A stretch of 64,000 bases of DNA from an uncultured Siphonobacter sp. (GCA_913775095.1 CAJYIW010000002.1:248001-312000), one strand, 5' to 3'. Positions 49,478 to 59,094 are shown, counted from the stretch's first letter. Numbers and translations: made by a program. Notes: generated by a model not told the origin, from the letters alone.

Positions 49478-51766
49478 TTAGTTCGTTAAAGAACCGGGTC
49501 GGCTCTCCGGCGAGCTGCCCCAGTTGGGATTGGGGGTCGCTCCCATTACTAACTCCAGCGTTCCGCCCGCGAGTAACTGATCGTGCGTGAGAAAGGTCTT
49601 GTTGAAAGGCTTTCCGTTTAGTTTTGCTGACTGGATGTAGATATTCTTTGTAGAGTTACCTTTAGCTTTTATTGTGAAGTGTTTGCCTTTACCTACGGTA
49701 ATGGAAGCCTCCGGAAAGCTCGGACTTCCGATTACGTATTCCGGCCGACCGGGGCTGACGGGGTAAAAGCCCAGCATACTGAACGCCAGCCAGGCCGACA
49801 TTTGTCCCCCGTCTTCATTACCCGACAAACCGCCGGGGCCCAGGCCGTATTCTTCACGGACCAGTTGCCGCACCCATTTCTGCGTTTTGTAGGGTTCACC
49901 CGCCCAGGCGTAGAGGTAGGCCGTGTGGTTGCCCGGCTCGTTGCCGTGCCAGTAATACCCTTTTTCAAACATGGTATCAAGTTTGGCAACGAAGCGTTCG
50001 CGACCCCCCACTTGCTGAAGTAATCCGTTCACATCCTGTGGTACAAACCAGGTGTACTGAGCCGGGGAACCTTCGGTGATAAAAGAAACCCGGACGGCAA
50101 AAGGATCGAAATATTCACTCCAGCGACCGTCGGCATATCGACCGCGAGCCCAGCCCGTTTTCGGATCAATGACGTTCCGGTAGTTTAAGGATCGCTTCAT
50201 TAATGCCTGATAATCGTTTGTTTTGTTTAACGATTTGGCAATCTGAGCTAAACAAAAATCGTCATAAGCGTACTCCAGTGTACGGGAGGTTTGTTCGCGT
50301 TTGTGGAAAGCCTGCCAGACCGAGTCTTCCAGCGGGATATAGTTATACTTCAGGTAACTCTCCATGCCGCGTCGGCCCTTGCCTGACTCGTAACTCTTCA
50401 CGTCCCGGTTGGCTTCAAACGCATTTTTTCTCAGGTAAGTATAGGCTTTTTCAACGTCAAAATTTCGAATGCCTTTCACATACGCATCGGCGATGGCAGA
50501 AGTAACGTGATCGCCCGTCATGGCGGCGGTGTAGTGATTCCAGCACGGAAAAATGGGCATCCAGCCCCCCTGCTCGGCCATGTGGGTGAACGACTGCATC
50601 AAATCCGACGAGCGTTTAGGCTCCAGCAAAACGTGTAGCGGCAAGCCCGCCCGGAAGGTATCCCACATGCTGAAGTCACAGTAATAATCGAAGCCTTTCG
50701 CTACGTGAATAGTGGAATCATCCGCGAAACCGGGGTAACGTCCGTCCACGTCCGAATACAAACGGGGCGTAATTTTAGTGTGGTATAACGCCGTATAAAA
50801 AAGCGTTTTGTTATCCTCAGTGCCTTGTAGCTGCACTTTGCCCAGCTCCTGATTCCAGGCTTTTTCGGAAGCTTCCTGCACCTTTTTGAAGTTCCAGTCG
50901 GGAATTTCGGTTTTCAGGTTTCGGTAAGCTCCCTCCAGATCCGTGAACGACGTTCCGACGCGGGCCGTTACCTGCGTTTGCGAACGGGAGGCAAACTGAA
51001 TCAGGGCACCCACGGCTTCTCCTCTGGTGCGGGCTTTGATCTTCGTTTGTTTCATCTGAATGGAAGATTGCTGCCAGGTACCAAAGGCTTCAAAATCAGC
51101 ATCAAACTGAATGACGAAGTAACCACTGAACCCGGCCGATTCGCCCGAGCCCTGATAGATGCGATGCACGGGATTATACCCTACAATTTCCCGACGTTCC
51201 GGGTGAATTTCAATGAAACCTTCGCCTTCGTCGCTATTGGGTTCAATCAGGACAAAGTGATTGGCTTCATTCTGGAACCGGAAACGCAGCATACCGGCCC
51301 GTGGGGTAGCCGTGAACTCGGTCTGAATCTGATAATCGGGTAGATGAACCGAGTAATACGACGGGGTAACGATTTCTGTATCGTGCGAATACCGGGATTC
51401 GGGCCGTGTCGTGGCATTCCCGGAAAAAGGCATGAGAGTGACCGTTCCGTAATCCTGCACGCAGGAACCATTCAGCCAGTGCGAACCGCGAAATCCGTTG
51501 ATGGTGGGGTCGTTGTAGTAATAGGGCGGAATGCACTTGGTTTCCGTGCGGCGGGTTTGGGGCGTCCAGGTGGTCATGCCGTGGGGATGGCCGATGGCGG
51601 GAGCGATCTGACCTTTCAGTTCGCTACCCGCCTCGCTGTGCCGCTGGGCGGAGGGGGTAGTGCTGGGAGCCGAACCAATCAGGGGATTGACGTACTGAAC
51701 GGGAGTCTTTTGCTGTGCCCCGACCGAAAGACAGCCGAGGCCCAACCATAAATAAAGAAATTTCAT
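49478..51766 (-). CDS. GH92 alpha-1,2-mannosidase
   Basis: A 762-residue secreted glycosidase: signal peptide 1-17, then PVQYVNPLIGS, the family's opening motif. The C-terminal catalytic domain shows GNEPGNHTAYLYAWAG, GGLSGNEDGGQMSAWLAF and LGFYPVSPG, all typical of calcium-dependent GH92 enzymes. The family removes alpha-linked mannose from N-glycans or mannans outside the cytoplasm. It stands alone, not in a SusCD locus. The length fits the family. Confidence 0.94.
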   Translation of the reverse strand: MKFLYLWLGLGCLSVGAQQKTPVQYVNPLIGSAPSTTPSAQRHSEAGSELKGQIAPAIGHPHGMTTWTPQTRRTETKCIPPYYYNDPTINGFRGSHWLNGSCVQDYGTVTLMPFSGNATTRPESRYSHDTEIVTPSYYSVHLPDYQIQTEFTATPRAGMLRFRFQNEANHFVLIEPNSDEGEGFIEIHPERREIVGYNPVHRIYQGSGESAGFSGYFVIQFDADFEAFGTWQQSSIQMKQTKIKARTRGEAVGALIQFASRSQTQVTARVGTSFTDLEGAYRNLKTEIPDWNFKKVQEASEKAWNQELGKVQLQGTEDNKTLFYTALYHTKITPRLYSDVDGRYPGFADDSTIHVAKGFDYYCDFSMWDTFRAGLPLHVLLEPKRSSDLMQSFTHMAEQGGWMPIFPCWNHYTAAMTGDHVTSAIADAYVKGIRNFDVEKAYTYLRKNAFEANRDVKSYESGKGRRGMESYLKYNYIPLEDSVWQAFHKREQTSRTLEYAYDDFCLAQIAKSLNKTNDYQALMKRSLNYRNVIDPKTGWARGRYADGRWSEYFDPFAVRVSFITEGSPAQYTWFVPQDVNGLLQQVGGRERFVAKLDTMFEKGYYWHGNEPGNHTAYLYAWAGEPYKTQKWVRQLVREEYGLGPGGLSGNEDGGQMSAWLAFSMLGFYPVSPGRPEYVIGSPSFPEASITVGKGKHFTIKAKGNSTKNIYIQSAKLNGKPFNKTFLTHDQLLAGGTLELVMGATPNPNWGSSPESRPGSLTN

Positions 51767-52025
51767 GCGAAACGGAAATGCATCAGGTTATACAAAAGGG
51801 ACGAAGCAAAGAGCTTGGCTCCCTGGAATACTACTGATAAAGTTTCGATGTTTAAGAAATAAGCTAAATTGAATTTTAGTCCGTTGTTGGTGTTTAGCGA
51901 AGCGTCACCCACAACCCGTTGGTTATAGAAGTAGGAAGTAAGCCAGCCGAGCGGCAACCCAAATCAAGCTGTGGTCAGTCACAGACTGACCGATATCAGT
52001 TGTTCCAAGTGACGCCCCGCATGGA

Positions 52026-52178
52026 ATGCCTTTTAGGCTTAACACTTTTAACAGGGGGGATAGAGAAAGTGTAGCTAATCAATTGTGTATATCTGGAGGT
52101 AAAACTCCTGAAGGATATTCTGAAGCTGTAGTTAATCAAATTCCTAAAGGAAAATATATAGAACGACCATTAAATTGA
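52026..52178 (+). pseudogene. Possible C-terminal remnant of a polymorphic toxin
   Basis: A 50-codon frame whose second part, CISGGKTPEGYSEAVVNQIP then KGKYIERPLN, reads like the end of a secreted toxin domain. It begins at ATG 52026 inside the first repeat unit, so the rest of the gene is missing. It stops 8 bp before the gene at 52187. The identification rests on composition and position only. Confidence 0.4.
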
Positions 52179-52186
52179 CGAAAATA

Positions 52187-52414
52187 ATGAAAGAACTTAT
52201 AATAGAGCCATGGAATTATATCGTCTATTTAGATGATAAAGGATCTTATGTATTATCTGTAGTATGCGGTTCTGCAGGGCTATACGACATTACTTTTCTT
52301 TTAAATGAAAACGAAAAGTTTCTCTTTATGGAAAAAGGCAAAGAGTATATAGATATTTTCAGCTCTGAAATAAGAAATAAACCAGAAAAGTACATTGATC
52401 GTAAGATTAATTGA
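52187..52414 (+). CDS. Small hypothetical protein, immunity-like
   Basis: A 75-residue acidic, soluble protein (MKELIIEPWNYIVYLDDKGS) with a beta-rich first half (YVLSVVCGSAGLYDITFLL) and a helical end. Size, acidity and position right after a toxin-like C-terminal fragment suggest an immunity protein that has outlived its toxin. It is AT-rich and enclosed by repeats. ATG 52187 is preferred to 52175. The function is inference. Confidence 0.5.
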   Translation: MKELIIEPWNYIVYLDDKGSYVLSVVCGSAGLYDITFLLNENEKFLFMEKGKEYIDIFSSEIRNKPEKYIDRKIN

Positions 52415-52421
52415 TAACCCT

Positions 52422-52475
52422 CCCCTAACTGTTCCAAGTGTTCGTCCAAAGGACGCCACTTGGAACAGTTAGGGG
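52422..52475. terminator. Perfect 19-bp inverted repeat after the immunity-like gene
   Basis: CCCCTAACTGTTCCAAGTG pairs exactly with 52457-52475, and the loop holds CGTCC-AAA-GGACG. It could end transcription of the gene at 52187, but it belongs to the palindrome family of this region and lacks a long T run. Confidence 0.5.
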
Positions 52476-52972
52476 AAAAGCAGTTTGTGTAACTACCTTC
52501 AATCATAAATTGGGCTGTTGTTGGTGTTTAGCGAAGCGTCACTAACAATCCATTAGGTAAGCTATTGAGGTAGGAAACAAGCCAGTAGAGCAGCAACCCA
52601 AATCAAGCCGTGGTCAGTCACAGACTGACCGATATCAGCCGTTCCAAGTGACGCATTTCATGCTTAACACTTGGAACAGGGGGAACAAACTAGGAAAGAC
52701 AGTTTGCAACTGCCTTCAGTCATAGATTGATCTCTATTCATTGTTCCAATGTAAGGCCCGACATCCCATGCCGGTTAAGTTTGATACATGGAACAGTGGG
52801 TGTGTACAAAGTTTCGGCGTTTAAGAAATAAGCCAAATCGAATTTTACGAAAGTGCTGTAAGCAAAGGCATTTCTCTCATACTTGAGCCATTCTGCAACG
52901 AAATGCCTATATTTACCTCATTGATACTTTCAAATCCCTGAGCGATTGAACACTCATCGATAAACTCAACTT

Positions 52973-54115
52973 ATGATGAAAAAGACAGTACTAATGGCCC
53001 TGTTGTGCCTGCCTGCTCTGAGCTGGGCCCAAAGCGGGGAGTATACGCTGAAAGGTAAAGTAGGGCAGGCCACTGCTCCCGGCAAGGCCTATCTGCGATA
53101 CGTGAAAGATGCGAAGTCGAAACTGGACACGGCCGTGATCAAAAACGGAATGTTCGAGTTCAAAGGCTCCGTTGCCAATCCGCAGAAAGCGATGCTTTTT
53201 GTCGATACGAAAAACAAGGGAATGCGTCAGTTGAGCCGGGATCACGTGGTGTATTTATACCTGGAACCCGGAACGATCAACGTACAGAGTCCGGATTCTG
53301 CCGTACATGCCAGCGTCAAAGGTCCGGCCGTGAATACGGAAAATGAAAAACTGAAGGCCGCTCTGAAGACTTCAAGCGATAAAATGGCGGTTCTGATGGC
53401 TGAATACCAGAAAGCAACACCAGAACAGCGTCAGTCGAAGGAGTTTGAAGAGTCGATGGATAAGCGTTACGAAGCAATTCAGGCCGAACAGAAGGAAGTG
53501 AATGCTCAGTTTATCAAAGCGAATCCTAAAAGTCTCATCAGCCTGGATGCTATTCAGGACGTAGGCGGTTCGATGCCTGAGTATGCGGATGTAGAGCCTT
53601 TATTCCGAACCCTGGCCCCGGAAGTTAAAAACACGGAAGCTGGTAAAGCGTATGCCAAGAAGCTGGAAACAATGAAAGCTACCGCCATTGGTGCCGTAGC
53701 TCCCGGATTCACGCAGGCCGATACAACCGGACGTCTGATTTCGCTGGCTGATTTCAAAGGGAAATACGTATTACTGGATTTCTGGGCCAGCTGGTGTGGT
53801 CCCTGCCGTCGGGAAAACCCGAATGTGGTCGAGAACTTCCAGAAGTATAAGGATAAAAACTTCACCGTTCTGGGCGTTTCGCTGGATCAGCCCGGAGCGA
53901 AAGAGGCCTGGCTGAAAGCCATTCATAAGGATAACCTGACCTGGACGCACGTGTCCGATCTGCAATTCTGGAACAACGAAGCGGCGAAGCTCTACGGCAT
54001 TCAGGCCATTCCCCAAAATTACCTGTTAGATCCTCAGGGTAAAATTGTCGCTAAAAATATTCGCGGTAAAGCTCTGGGTGAGAAACTGGCGGAAGTCTTA
54101 TCGGCCAGTAACTAA
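52973..54115 (+). CDS. TlpA-family thiol-disulfide oxidoreductase with DUF4369 N-terminus
   Basis: A 380-residue periplasmic protein. Signal peptide: residues 1-20 (ALLCLPALSWAQ). Residues 25-120 resemble DUF4369 (YTLKGKV, AMLFVDTK). After a coiled linker comes a thioredoxin-like domain with the active-site pair in SWCGPCRRE (C275 and C278), ending with the cis-Pro loop AIPQNYLLD. Such proteins reduce disulfides or cytochrome precursors in the periplasm. ATG 52973 and 52976 are adjacent and equal in effect. Confidence 0.9.
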   Translation: MMKKTVLMALLCLPALSWAQSGEYTLKGKVGQATAPGKAYLRYVKDAKSKLDTAVIKNGMFEFKGSVANPQKAMLFVDTKNKGMRQLSRDHVVYLYLEPGTINVQSPDSAVHASVKGPAVNTENEKLKAALKTSSDKMAVLMAEYQKATPEQRQSKEFEESMDKRYEAIQAEQKEVNAQFIKANPKSLISLDAIQDVGGSMPEYADVEPLFRTLAPEVKNTEAGKAYAKKLETMKATAIGAVAPGFTQADTTGRLISLADFKGKYVLLDFWASWCGPCRRENPNVVENFQKYKDKNFTVLGVSLDQPGAKEAWLKAIHKDNLTWTHVSDLQFWNNEAAKLYGIQAIPQNYLLDPQGKIVAKNIRGKALGEKLAEVLSASN

Positions 54116-54133
54116 GTATTAGATATAATCCTG

Positions 54134-54176
54134 AAAAAGAAGGCTGACCAAATCAATTGGTCAGCCTTCTTTTTTG
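54134..54176 (+). terminator. Intrinsic terminator after the TlpA gene
   Basis: AAGAAGGCTGACCAA pairs with TTGGTCAGCCTTCTT around a 5-bp loop, then TTTT. Confidence 0.85.
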
Positions 54177-54227
54177 AATAAAGGATTTCATGATCTGTCT
54201 ATGTCAGCTTTTCTATTACTGGGAAAG

Positions 54228-54706
54228 ACGGGGTTTTGCTGCCAGTGGTAGGTCTTCAGTTTTTGCTTAGGAAACAGGTTTGGTTTATCATATGACCAGC
54301 CCACGTTAGAGAGTACCGCTGCCAGCCTTTTTACTGGCAGCAATAGCTTGTCCATTGGGTTGTGCTGCCAGCGGAAAAGCTGGCAGCGGCAGGGCTTAGG
54401 GTTTTCGTTTGAGAAACGGTTTTTGCTAGAAGTGAATGTAGTAAAGAAAATCATTGACTCAGCCGTATTAGAGAGTACCGCTGCCAGCCTTTTTGCTGGC
54501 AGCAATAGCTTGTCTATTGGGTTGTGCTGCCAGCGGAAAAGCTGGCAGCGGCAGGGCTTAGGGTTTTCGTTTAAGAAACGGTTTTTGCTATAAGTCAATG
54601 TAGTAAAGAAAATCATTGACTCAGCTCATGTTAGGGAGTACCGCTGCCAGCCTTTTTGCTGGCAGCAATAGCTTGTCCATTGGGTGGATTGCTACCAGCG
54701 GAAATA
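54228..54706. repeat. Tandem repeat of 162-163 bp with nested hairpins
   Basis: The unit start GAGAGTACCGCTGCCAGC recurs at 54309, 54471 and (as GGGAGT...) 54634; a degraded piece precedes the first. Each unit contains GCTGCCAGC-TTTTT-GCTGGCAGC and GCTGCCAGC-GGAAAA-GCTGGCAGC hairpins. The unit has a reading frame on the minus strand, but this is a by-product of repetition. It fills the gap between the TlpA and kinase genes. Confidence 0.85.
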
Positions 54707-54714
54707 GATAGCTC

Positions 54715-55593
54715 TTAATACTTCCGCAAAATCCGTTCAACGGCCGTTAGGTAACCCCCGGCAAAAAGATTCACGTGCACCAGCAGGGGATACAGGTTAT
54801 AGAGCGGAATGCGTTCGTTAAAACCGGGTTCTACCGGAAAGGCTTCGTAATAACTCGTGTAGAAACTGGTATCAAAACCGCCAAACATGGTGGTAAAAGC
54901 GAGTTCGGCTTCCCGTAACCCAAAATACGTAGCGGGATCGACCAGGGCTACGGTTCCGTCGGCTCCGGTCATGACGTTACCGCTCCAGAGATCGCCATGC
55001 AGTAAGGCTGGTTTTTCGTTCGGAATCAGATGCGGTAACTTTTCGCAAAACTTCAGAAACTGATCGTATAACTTGTTGGAAAGTTTTCCTTCGTAAAGAG
55101 CTCGTCCGGCCTGTACTTTCAGGCGATTTTCCACGAAGAAATCAATACCTGAATCCAGCCACTCGTTTTGCTGGGGTAAGGCTCCGATGTAGTTATTAAA
55201 TTCCAGTCCGTGCTGTTCGGTAGTAACCTGATGCAGCTGAGCCAGTTTCTGTCCAAAATCCGTCCAGTAATTTGGAATCTGTGGACTGGATTCCAGAAAA
55301 TCCATCATCAGATACGAACCATCGCTCCGCTGACCGTAGCCATGCACGGCAGGAATGGTAATCACGCCCGTATCACGCAGGCGATTCAGACTCCGGGCTT
55401 CGCTCTCAAACATGCCCTCATGATCACCCTGATTCCACTTAATGAAAAAAGAACCTTCAGCCGTCAGGACTTTGGCCGCCAGGTTGAAATTACCGCCATA
55501 AATGAACTGGAATTCCCGAACTTCGGGCTGAAAGCCCAGGGTTTCGAATAATACACTTTCCAGGAATTGATATTGATCTGCACTTTGAAACAT
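54715..55593 (-). CDS. Fructosamine kinase-like / aminoglycoside phosphotransferase-fold protein
   Basis: A 292-residue kinase-fold protein. It has the nucleotide loop FIYGGNFNLAA, the lysine in FFIKWNQGD, the catalytic ALLHGDLWSGNVM and the metal motif ALVDPATYFG, matching fructosamine-3-kinase-related proteins. The family phosphorylates sugar-modified amines for their removal. The substrate is inferred. ATG 55593 (MFQSADQY) is preferred over 55629, whose extra residues lie outside the fold. Confidence 0.85.
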   Translation of the reverse strand: MFQSADQYQFLESVLFETLGFQPEVREFQFIYGGNFNLAAKVLTAEGSFFIKWNQGDHEGMFESEARSLNRLRDTGVITIPAVHGYGQRSDGSYLMMDFLESSPQIPNYWTDFGQKLAQLHQVTTEQHGLEFNNYIGALPQQNEWLDSGIDFFVENRLKVQAGRALYEGKLSNKLYDQFLKFCEKLPHLIPNEKPALLHGDLWSGNVMTGADGTVALVDPATYFGLREAELAFTTMFGGFDTSFYTSYYEAFPVEPGFNERIPLYNLYPLLVHVNLFAGGYLTAVERILRKY

Positions 55594-55667
55594 AAACAGC
55601 GGTGGGCTTTTGTACGGATAGGACTGCAAAATAGAAATGCCAGCGGCGAATGACCAAAAGCCAGCAT

Positions 55668-56915
55668 TTATTTAAGCCACCCATTTTCAATGGTATGGGT
55701 AACTATTCCTTTCTCTGATTTTAGAACAAAATCGGCTTTCGATCCCATTTTGACGTCCGTTTCCAGGCGTAAGCCCGTTGCGTCGATTTCCTGCGTGCCG
55801 AAGAAAACTGAGCAGTCGCCCAGTTCTTCCACGGTTCCGCGAACGTACCATTTTTCCGGCCGCTTGAAAACCGCCAGCTCCCGACGGTTGATGGCAATGT
55901 CCATCAGCACGGGGGTATTGTTTTTGAGAACCGTTACGTTTCGAATGATGAGATCGAACAGCGAGCGGCCATTTTCAGGAATGGTTTCGTATTCGTCGAT
56001 GGGCTCTTGGGTGTAAGCTTCCGAGGCAATGGATTGCAATCCGCTCAGTAAGGCTACATAATTCAATCGGCGGATGTTCTGTTTTTCGGGATCATTGGCA
56101 TAGCCCCCCGACTCAATGAGAATCAGTGAACTTCCCCATTTCTGAATGTTGTCACCAAAGGCCCGGGGTTCGAATTCATCCGAAAAACGCCCCACCTGAT
56201 TAGGGATAAACTGTTGTAAATTCCGGTTCAGGGAAACGATCAGCTGCATGGAACGCTTCCGCACCTCATTGATTTCCCGGGCTTCATTGTAAGCCGTAGC
56301 CAGGAAAGAGATCGTCGCCAGATTTTTGGTTTTTCCTGCCGAATACCGGGGGTCCTGATCGTGGAGGTTAAACGCAAACTGGGGTTGAATGCTTTGCTGG
56401 AGAGACTTCAGTAACCGTCCTTCCGGTGTTTGCAGGCGAAGAGCATCGCGGTTCATGTCGATACCCAGAGCCGTGCGTCGAGTCCAGGCTTCCGCTCCGT
56501 CGGGGTTCAGCATGGGCACGAAGTATAAAGTTGTTTTCGACAGGATTTCCTTACGCAATCCATCAAAAGCATCGTCAGAGGCGGAAAAAAAGCGGAATAG
56601 GTCAAAAATGGCCATGGTAGCCGTGGCCTCATCGCCGTGCATTTGCGACCATAGTAATACTTTCGTAGGGCCCGTGCCGATTTTAACCAGATTCAGGCTG
56701 CGGCCTTCGGTAGAAGTCCCCACCTGAGTTACTTCAAATCCGGTCTTCGCCGCCTTCAGTAAGGGAATAAGATCTTTATGGGTAAAGCGACGTTCAGTCA
56801 GGGCTTTTTCCTTAAAGGTATCGTGAGAATTAAAAAGTTGCTGAAGCATATTCTGAGCATTCGTACAGTCCGCAAAACCTAATAAAAGCAACAGGAAAAG
56901 GTATCTCATAGCCAT
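55668..56915 (-). CDS. M14-family zinc carboxypeptidase, secreted
   Basis: A 415-residue exported protein: signal peptide 1-20 (YLFLLLLLGFADC). The catalytic domain shows the zinc ligands HGDE in WSQMHGDEATA (about residue 95) and the distal His in FNLHDQDP (about residue 200), with the general-base Glu in LIESGGYAND (about residue 270). This matches the M14 carboxypeptidase fold. The C-terminal 100 residues form a separate beta domain. It lies 74 bp upstream of the kinase gene in the same direction. Confidence 0.88.
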   Translation of the reverse strand: MAMRYLFLLLLLGFADCTNAQNMLQQLFNSHDTFKEKALTERRFTHKDLIPLLKAAKTGFEVTQVGTSTEGRSLNLVKIGTGPTKVLLWSQMHGDEATATMAIFDLFRFFSASDDAFDGLRKEILSKTTLYFVPMLNPDGAEAWTRRTALGIDMNRDALRLQTPEGRLLKSLQQSIQPQFAFNLHDQDPRYSAGKTKNLATISFLATAYNEAREINEVRKRSMQLIVSLNRNLQQFIPNQVGRFSDEFEPRAFGDNIQKWGSSLILIESGGYANDPEKQNIRRLNYVALLSGLQSIASEAYTQEPIDEYETIPENGRSLFDLIIRNVTVLKNNTPVLMDIAINRRELAVFKRPEKWYVRGTVEELGDCSVFFGTQEIDATGLRLETDVKMGSKADFVLKSEKGIVTHTIENGWLK

Positions 56916-57009
56916 TCGTCGGTATAAAGCGGTTCGGGTAATACAGCAAAAGTAATGAGTTTGCCGTTTTCAGGGGATTATAACTTCCGGAAAGGTAGCG
57001 GGTGCGGGA

Positions 57010-58227
57010 TTAAAACTTTCCGGTACTCATTCCCTGGGATCGGTATATCCCGGCGTTGCCTGAAAAAAGATAGGCAATGAAACAGGCCAGGGCCAGATAA
57101 GGAGCACTTTCGGCTCCGAAAAGTTCGATGCCCATGACGGTACTGGCCAGTGGCGTATTGGAAGCTCCGGCGAAAACGGCGACAAACCCCAGGCCAGCCA
57201 TGAATCCCAGCGGTAACTGAAGGAGCTGGGCGGCCGCGTTCCCAACCGTGGATCCGATAAAAAACAGTGGAGTTACTTCGCCACCCTTGAAACCAACGCC
57301 CAGAGTAAACGTAGTGGAAAGGGTCTTCATCAGCCCGCTATACCAGGGCAAGGGATCGTGAAAGGACGAGACAATAGTAGGAATACCCAGTCCAATGTAT
57401 TCCGTTGTGCCCGAAAGCCAGATGGCCAGTGCGATGAAGATACCTCCAAACATGGGCCGGAACGGCGGAAAGCGAACGTACGTTTTCATTTGTCTGGCCC
57501 AGAAATGAGTTAACTCCGCAAAAAGTCTGCTGATCAGACCAAAAGCAATGCTGGCTAAGGTAATTTTCACAAATAAGCTGAGCTCAAACGCGGGGACAAG
57601 ATCAATTGCATAAGGCGTATGTCCGACGCCCCAGAGATGGCAGGTTTGATCGGCAAACAGGGCTGCTAACAAACTGGGAATAAGGGCTTCGTAACCCAGC
57701 CGCCCAATAATGAAAACTTCAAGAGCAAAGATGGTTCCGGCGAGCGGGGTGCCGAAAACGGACGCAAAGCCGGCACTGATGCCCATGACTAACAGCGTTT
57801 TCCGGTCGGGACTGGTTAATCTGAAAAGTCTGGTAAACTGGTCGGCAATGGCTCCGCCCATCTGCACGGCGGTGCCTTCCCGCCCCGCTGATCCGCCGAA
57901 TAAGTGGGTGAGTAGCGTCGTTACTAATACCAGCGGAGCCATTTTGAAAGGAATCAACTGGGTGGGGTTCTGCCACTCTTCGATCAGTTGATTATTCCCC
58001 TTCACGACACTTTCGCCCCAGTAATGGTAAATGGCTCCGACCAGAAATCCACCTAAGGGTAATAGGGCAATCATCCACCCATGATCTTCCCGATACGTCG
58101 TAACCGCATCGAGTGATGCCAGAAAAAAGGCAGAAGCTGAGCCCGCCAGTAGCCCAATCAGGGCACTTAATCCGAGCCAGCGAAGCAGGTAAATAATGGG
58201 ATGCCTGAGATCAGATACCTGGGGCAT
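57010..58227 (-). CDS. ClC-family chloride channel / transporter
   Basis: A 405-residue membrane protein with about ten hydrophobic helices. Selectivity-filter motifs are visible: GSAGREGTAV near residue 110, with the gating Glu kept (E in GREG, where Pro usually follows), and GVGFKGGEVTPLFFIG near residue 310. The kept Glu fits proton-coupled exchange as well as a channel. The start lies 8 bp after the cupin gene's stop, so the two form an operon. Confidence 0.9.
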   Translation of the reverse strand: MPQVSDLRHPIIYLLRWLGLSALIGLLAGSASAFFLASLDAVTTYREDHGWMIALLPLGGFLVGAIYHYWGESVVKGNNQLIEEWQNPTQLIPFKMAPLVLVTTLLTHLFGGSAGREGTAVQMGGAIADQFTRLFRLTSPDRKTLLVMGISAGFASVFGTPLAGTIFALEVFIIGRLGYEALIPSLLAALFADQTCHLWGVGHTPYAIDLVPAFELSLFVKITLASIAFGLISRLFAELTHFWARQMKTYVRFPPFRPMFGGIFIALAIWLSGTTEYIGLGIPTIVSSFHDPLPWYSGLMKTLSTTFTLGVGFKGGEVTPLFFIGSTVGNAAAQLLQLPLGFMAGLGFVAVFAGASNTPLASTVMGIELFGAESAPYLALACFIAYLFSGNAGIYRSQGMSTGKF

Positions 58228-58235
58228 AGGTTCGG

Positions 58236-58739
58236 TTATGAATGCGTAAGTTCCTGGATAAGTAACTGATGTTCAGGATTCGTTGAAATGACAGTTTGGC
58301 TATTGGATAACTCAAAATCCGCAAAGTCAAATCCGGGAGCAACGGTGCATCCTACCAGTGAATAAGGGGTTCCGGCTGCCGGACGCGAGGCAAACCAATA
58401 CCCCGCCGGAACAACCGCCTGGAATACCTCGCCCTGATCGGGATCAGAGCCGAGCCGGATAATTTCCAGATTACCAGCGGGATCAAAGACAAAAACCTCC
58501 AGCGGGCCGCCCGCGTAAAAATGCCAGACCTCGTCGGACTGAATGCGGTGCAGGGCCGAGAAATGATGACTTTCCAGTAAAAAATAAATGGCGGTACTCA
58601 GGTTACGGTCACCCGTAAATCGGTCAGGTAAGGCACGTTGGGTAATCGTTTCCGAAGAACGATAGGTCTCGGCAAAGTAACCGCCTTCGGGATGAGGCTG
58701 CATGGCATAGCTCTCAATCCAATAGCCTGCTGGTTTCAT
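58236..58739 (-). CDS. DUF985-family cupin protein
   Basis: A 167-residue single-domain cupin: MQPHPEGGYFAETYRS (about residues 13-28), IYFLLESHHFSALHRI and DEVWHFYAGGPLEVFVF, then AGTPYSLVGCTVAPGFDFADF. The family's enzyme or binding role is not established. It is the first gene of a two-gene operon with the ClC channel. Confidence 0.87.
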   Translation of the reverse strand: MKPAGYWIESYAMQPHPEGGYFAETYRSSETITQRALPDRFTGDRNLSTAIYFLLESHHFSALHRIQSDEVWHFYAGGPLEVFVFDPAGNLEIIRLGSDPDQGEVFQAVVPAGYWFASRPAAGTPYSLVGCTVAPGFDFADFELSNSQTVISTNPEHQLLIQELTHS

Positions 58740-59094
58740 AGGAAAATGTTCGGGGTCAGTTTTTTATAGATAGATCTGTAAAAATACTAAAGTGATTCGT
58801 TGTAATAGAATGTATGTAAATACACTGGTTGCCAGTAGGTTAAGTCTTCGGATTAACCAGATGTAATCCATTTTTACGCTTAAAAGTACGACTCGCAGTC
58901 GCTGAATACAGAAAATTATGAAAGTTGCGTGCAACATTTAAACAGAAGACCTTGTCCTTCCTTTGAAATTGATTCTGGAAAGCGGGGAAAATCATCGCAG
59001 TGCAAAGGTCTGAGGACGAGAAGAATGAGAGGCGAGTGGGGTTGTTGAATCAATTTCGATAGAACCCGGAACCTACCTGTCTTTTTGAAATCTT
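58740..59094. other. Intergenic region between divergent genes
   Basis: It must hold the promoters of the cupin/ClC and sigma-factor operons. I see no palindrome, riboswitch or match to the -33/-7 consensus that I would defend. Confidence 0.4.

Larger units (their letters stand above)
51839..52847. repeat. Cluster of direct repeats and GTTCCAAGTG palindromes
   Basis: A 40-bp sequence at 51839-51878 recurs at 52808-52847 (about 36 of 40). Between them a longer unit occurs twice (51883-52015 and 52517-52654). Four hairpins are built on GTTCCAAGTG / CACTTGGAAC: degenerate at about 52001-52057, perfect at 52422-52475, 10-bp arms at 52641-52677, and 52743-52794. It looks like a REP-type or miniature mobile repeat family. 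Confidence 0.75.

Noticed and set aside
54188-54616. A 142-codon minus-strand frame with internal repeats
   Set aside because: It is read from the 162-bp tandem repeat; the peptide repeats simply follow the DNA repeats, and there is no sensible start or domain.
54228-54706. CRISPR array
   Set aside because: The units are 162 bp and similar over their whole length; there are no short repeats with unique spacers and no cas genes.
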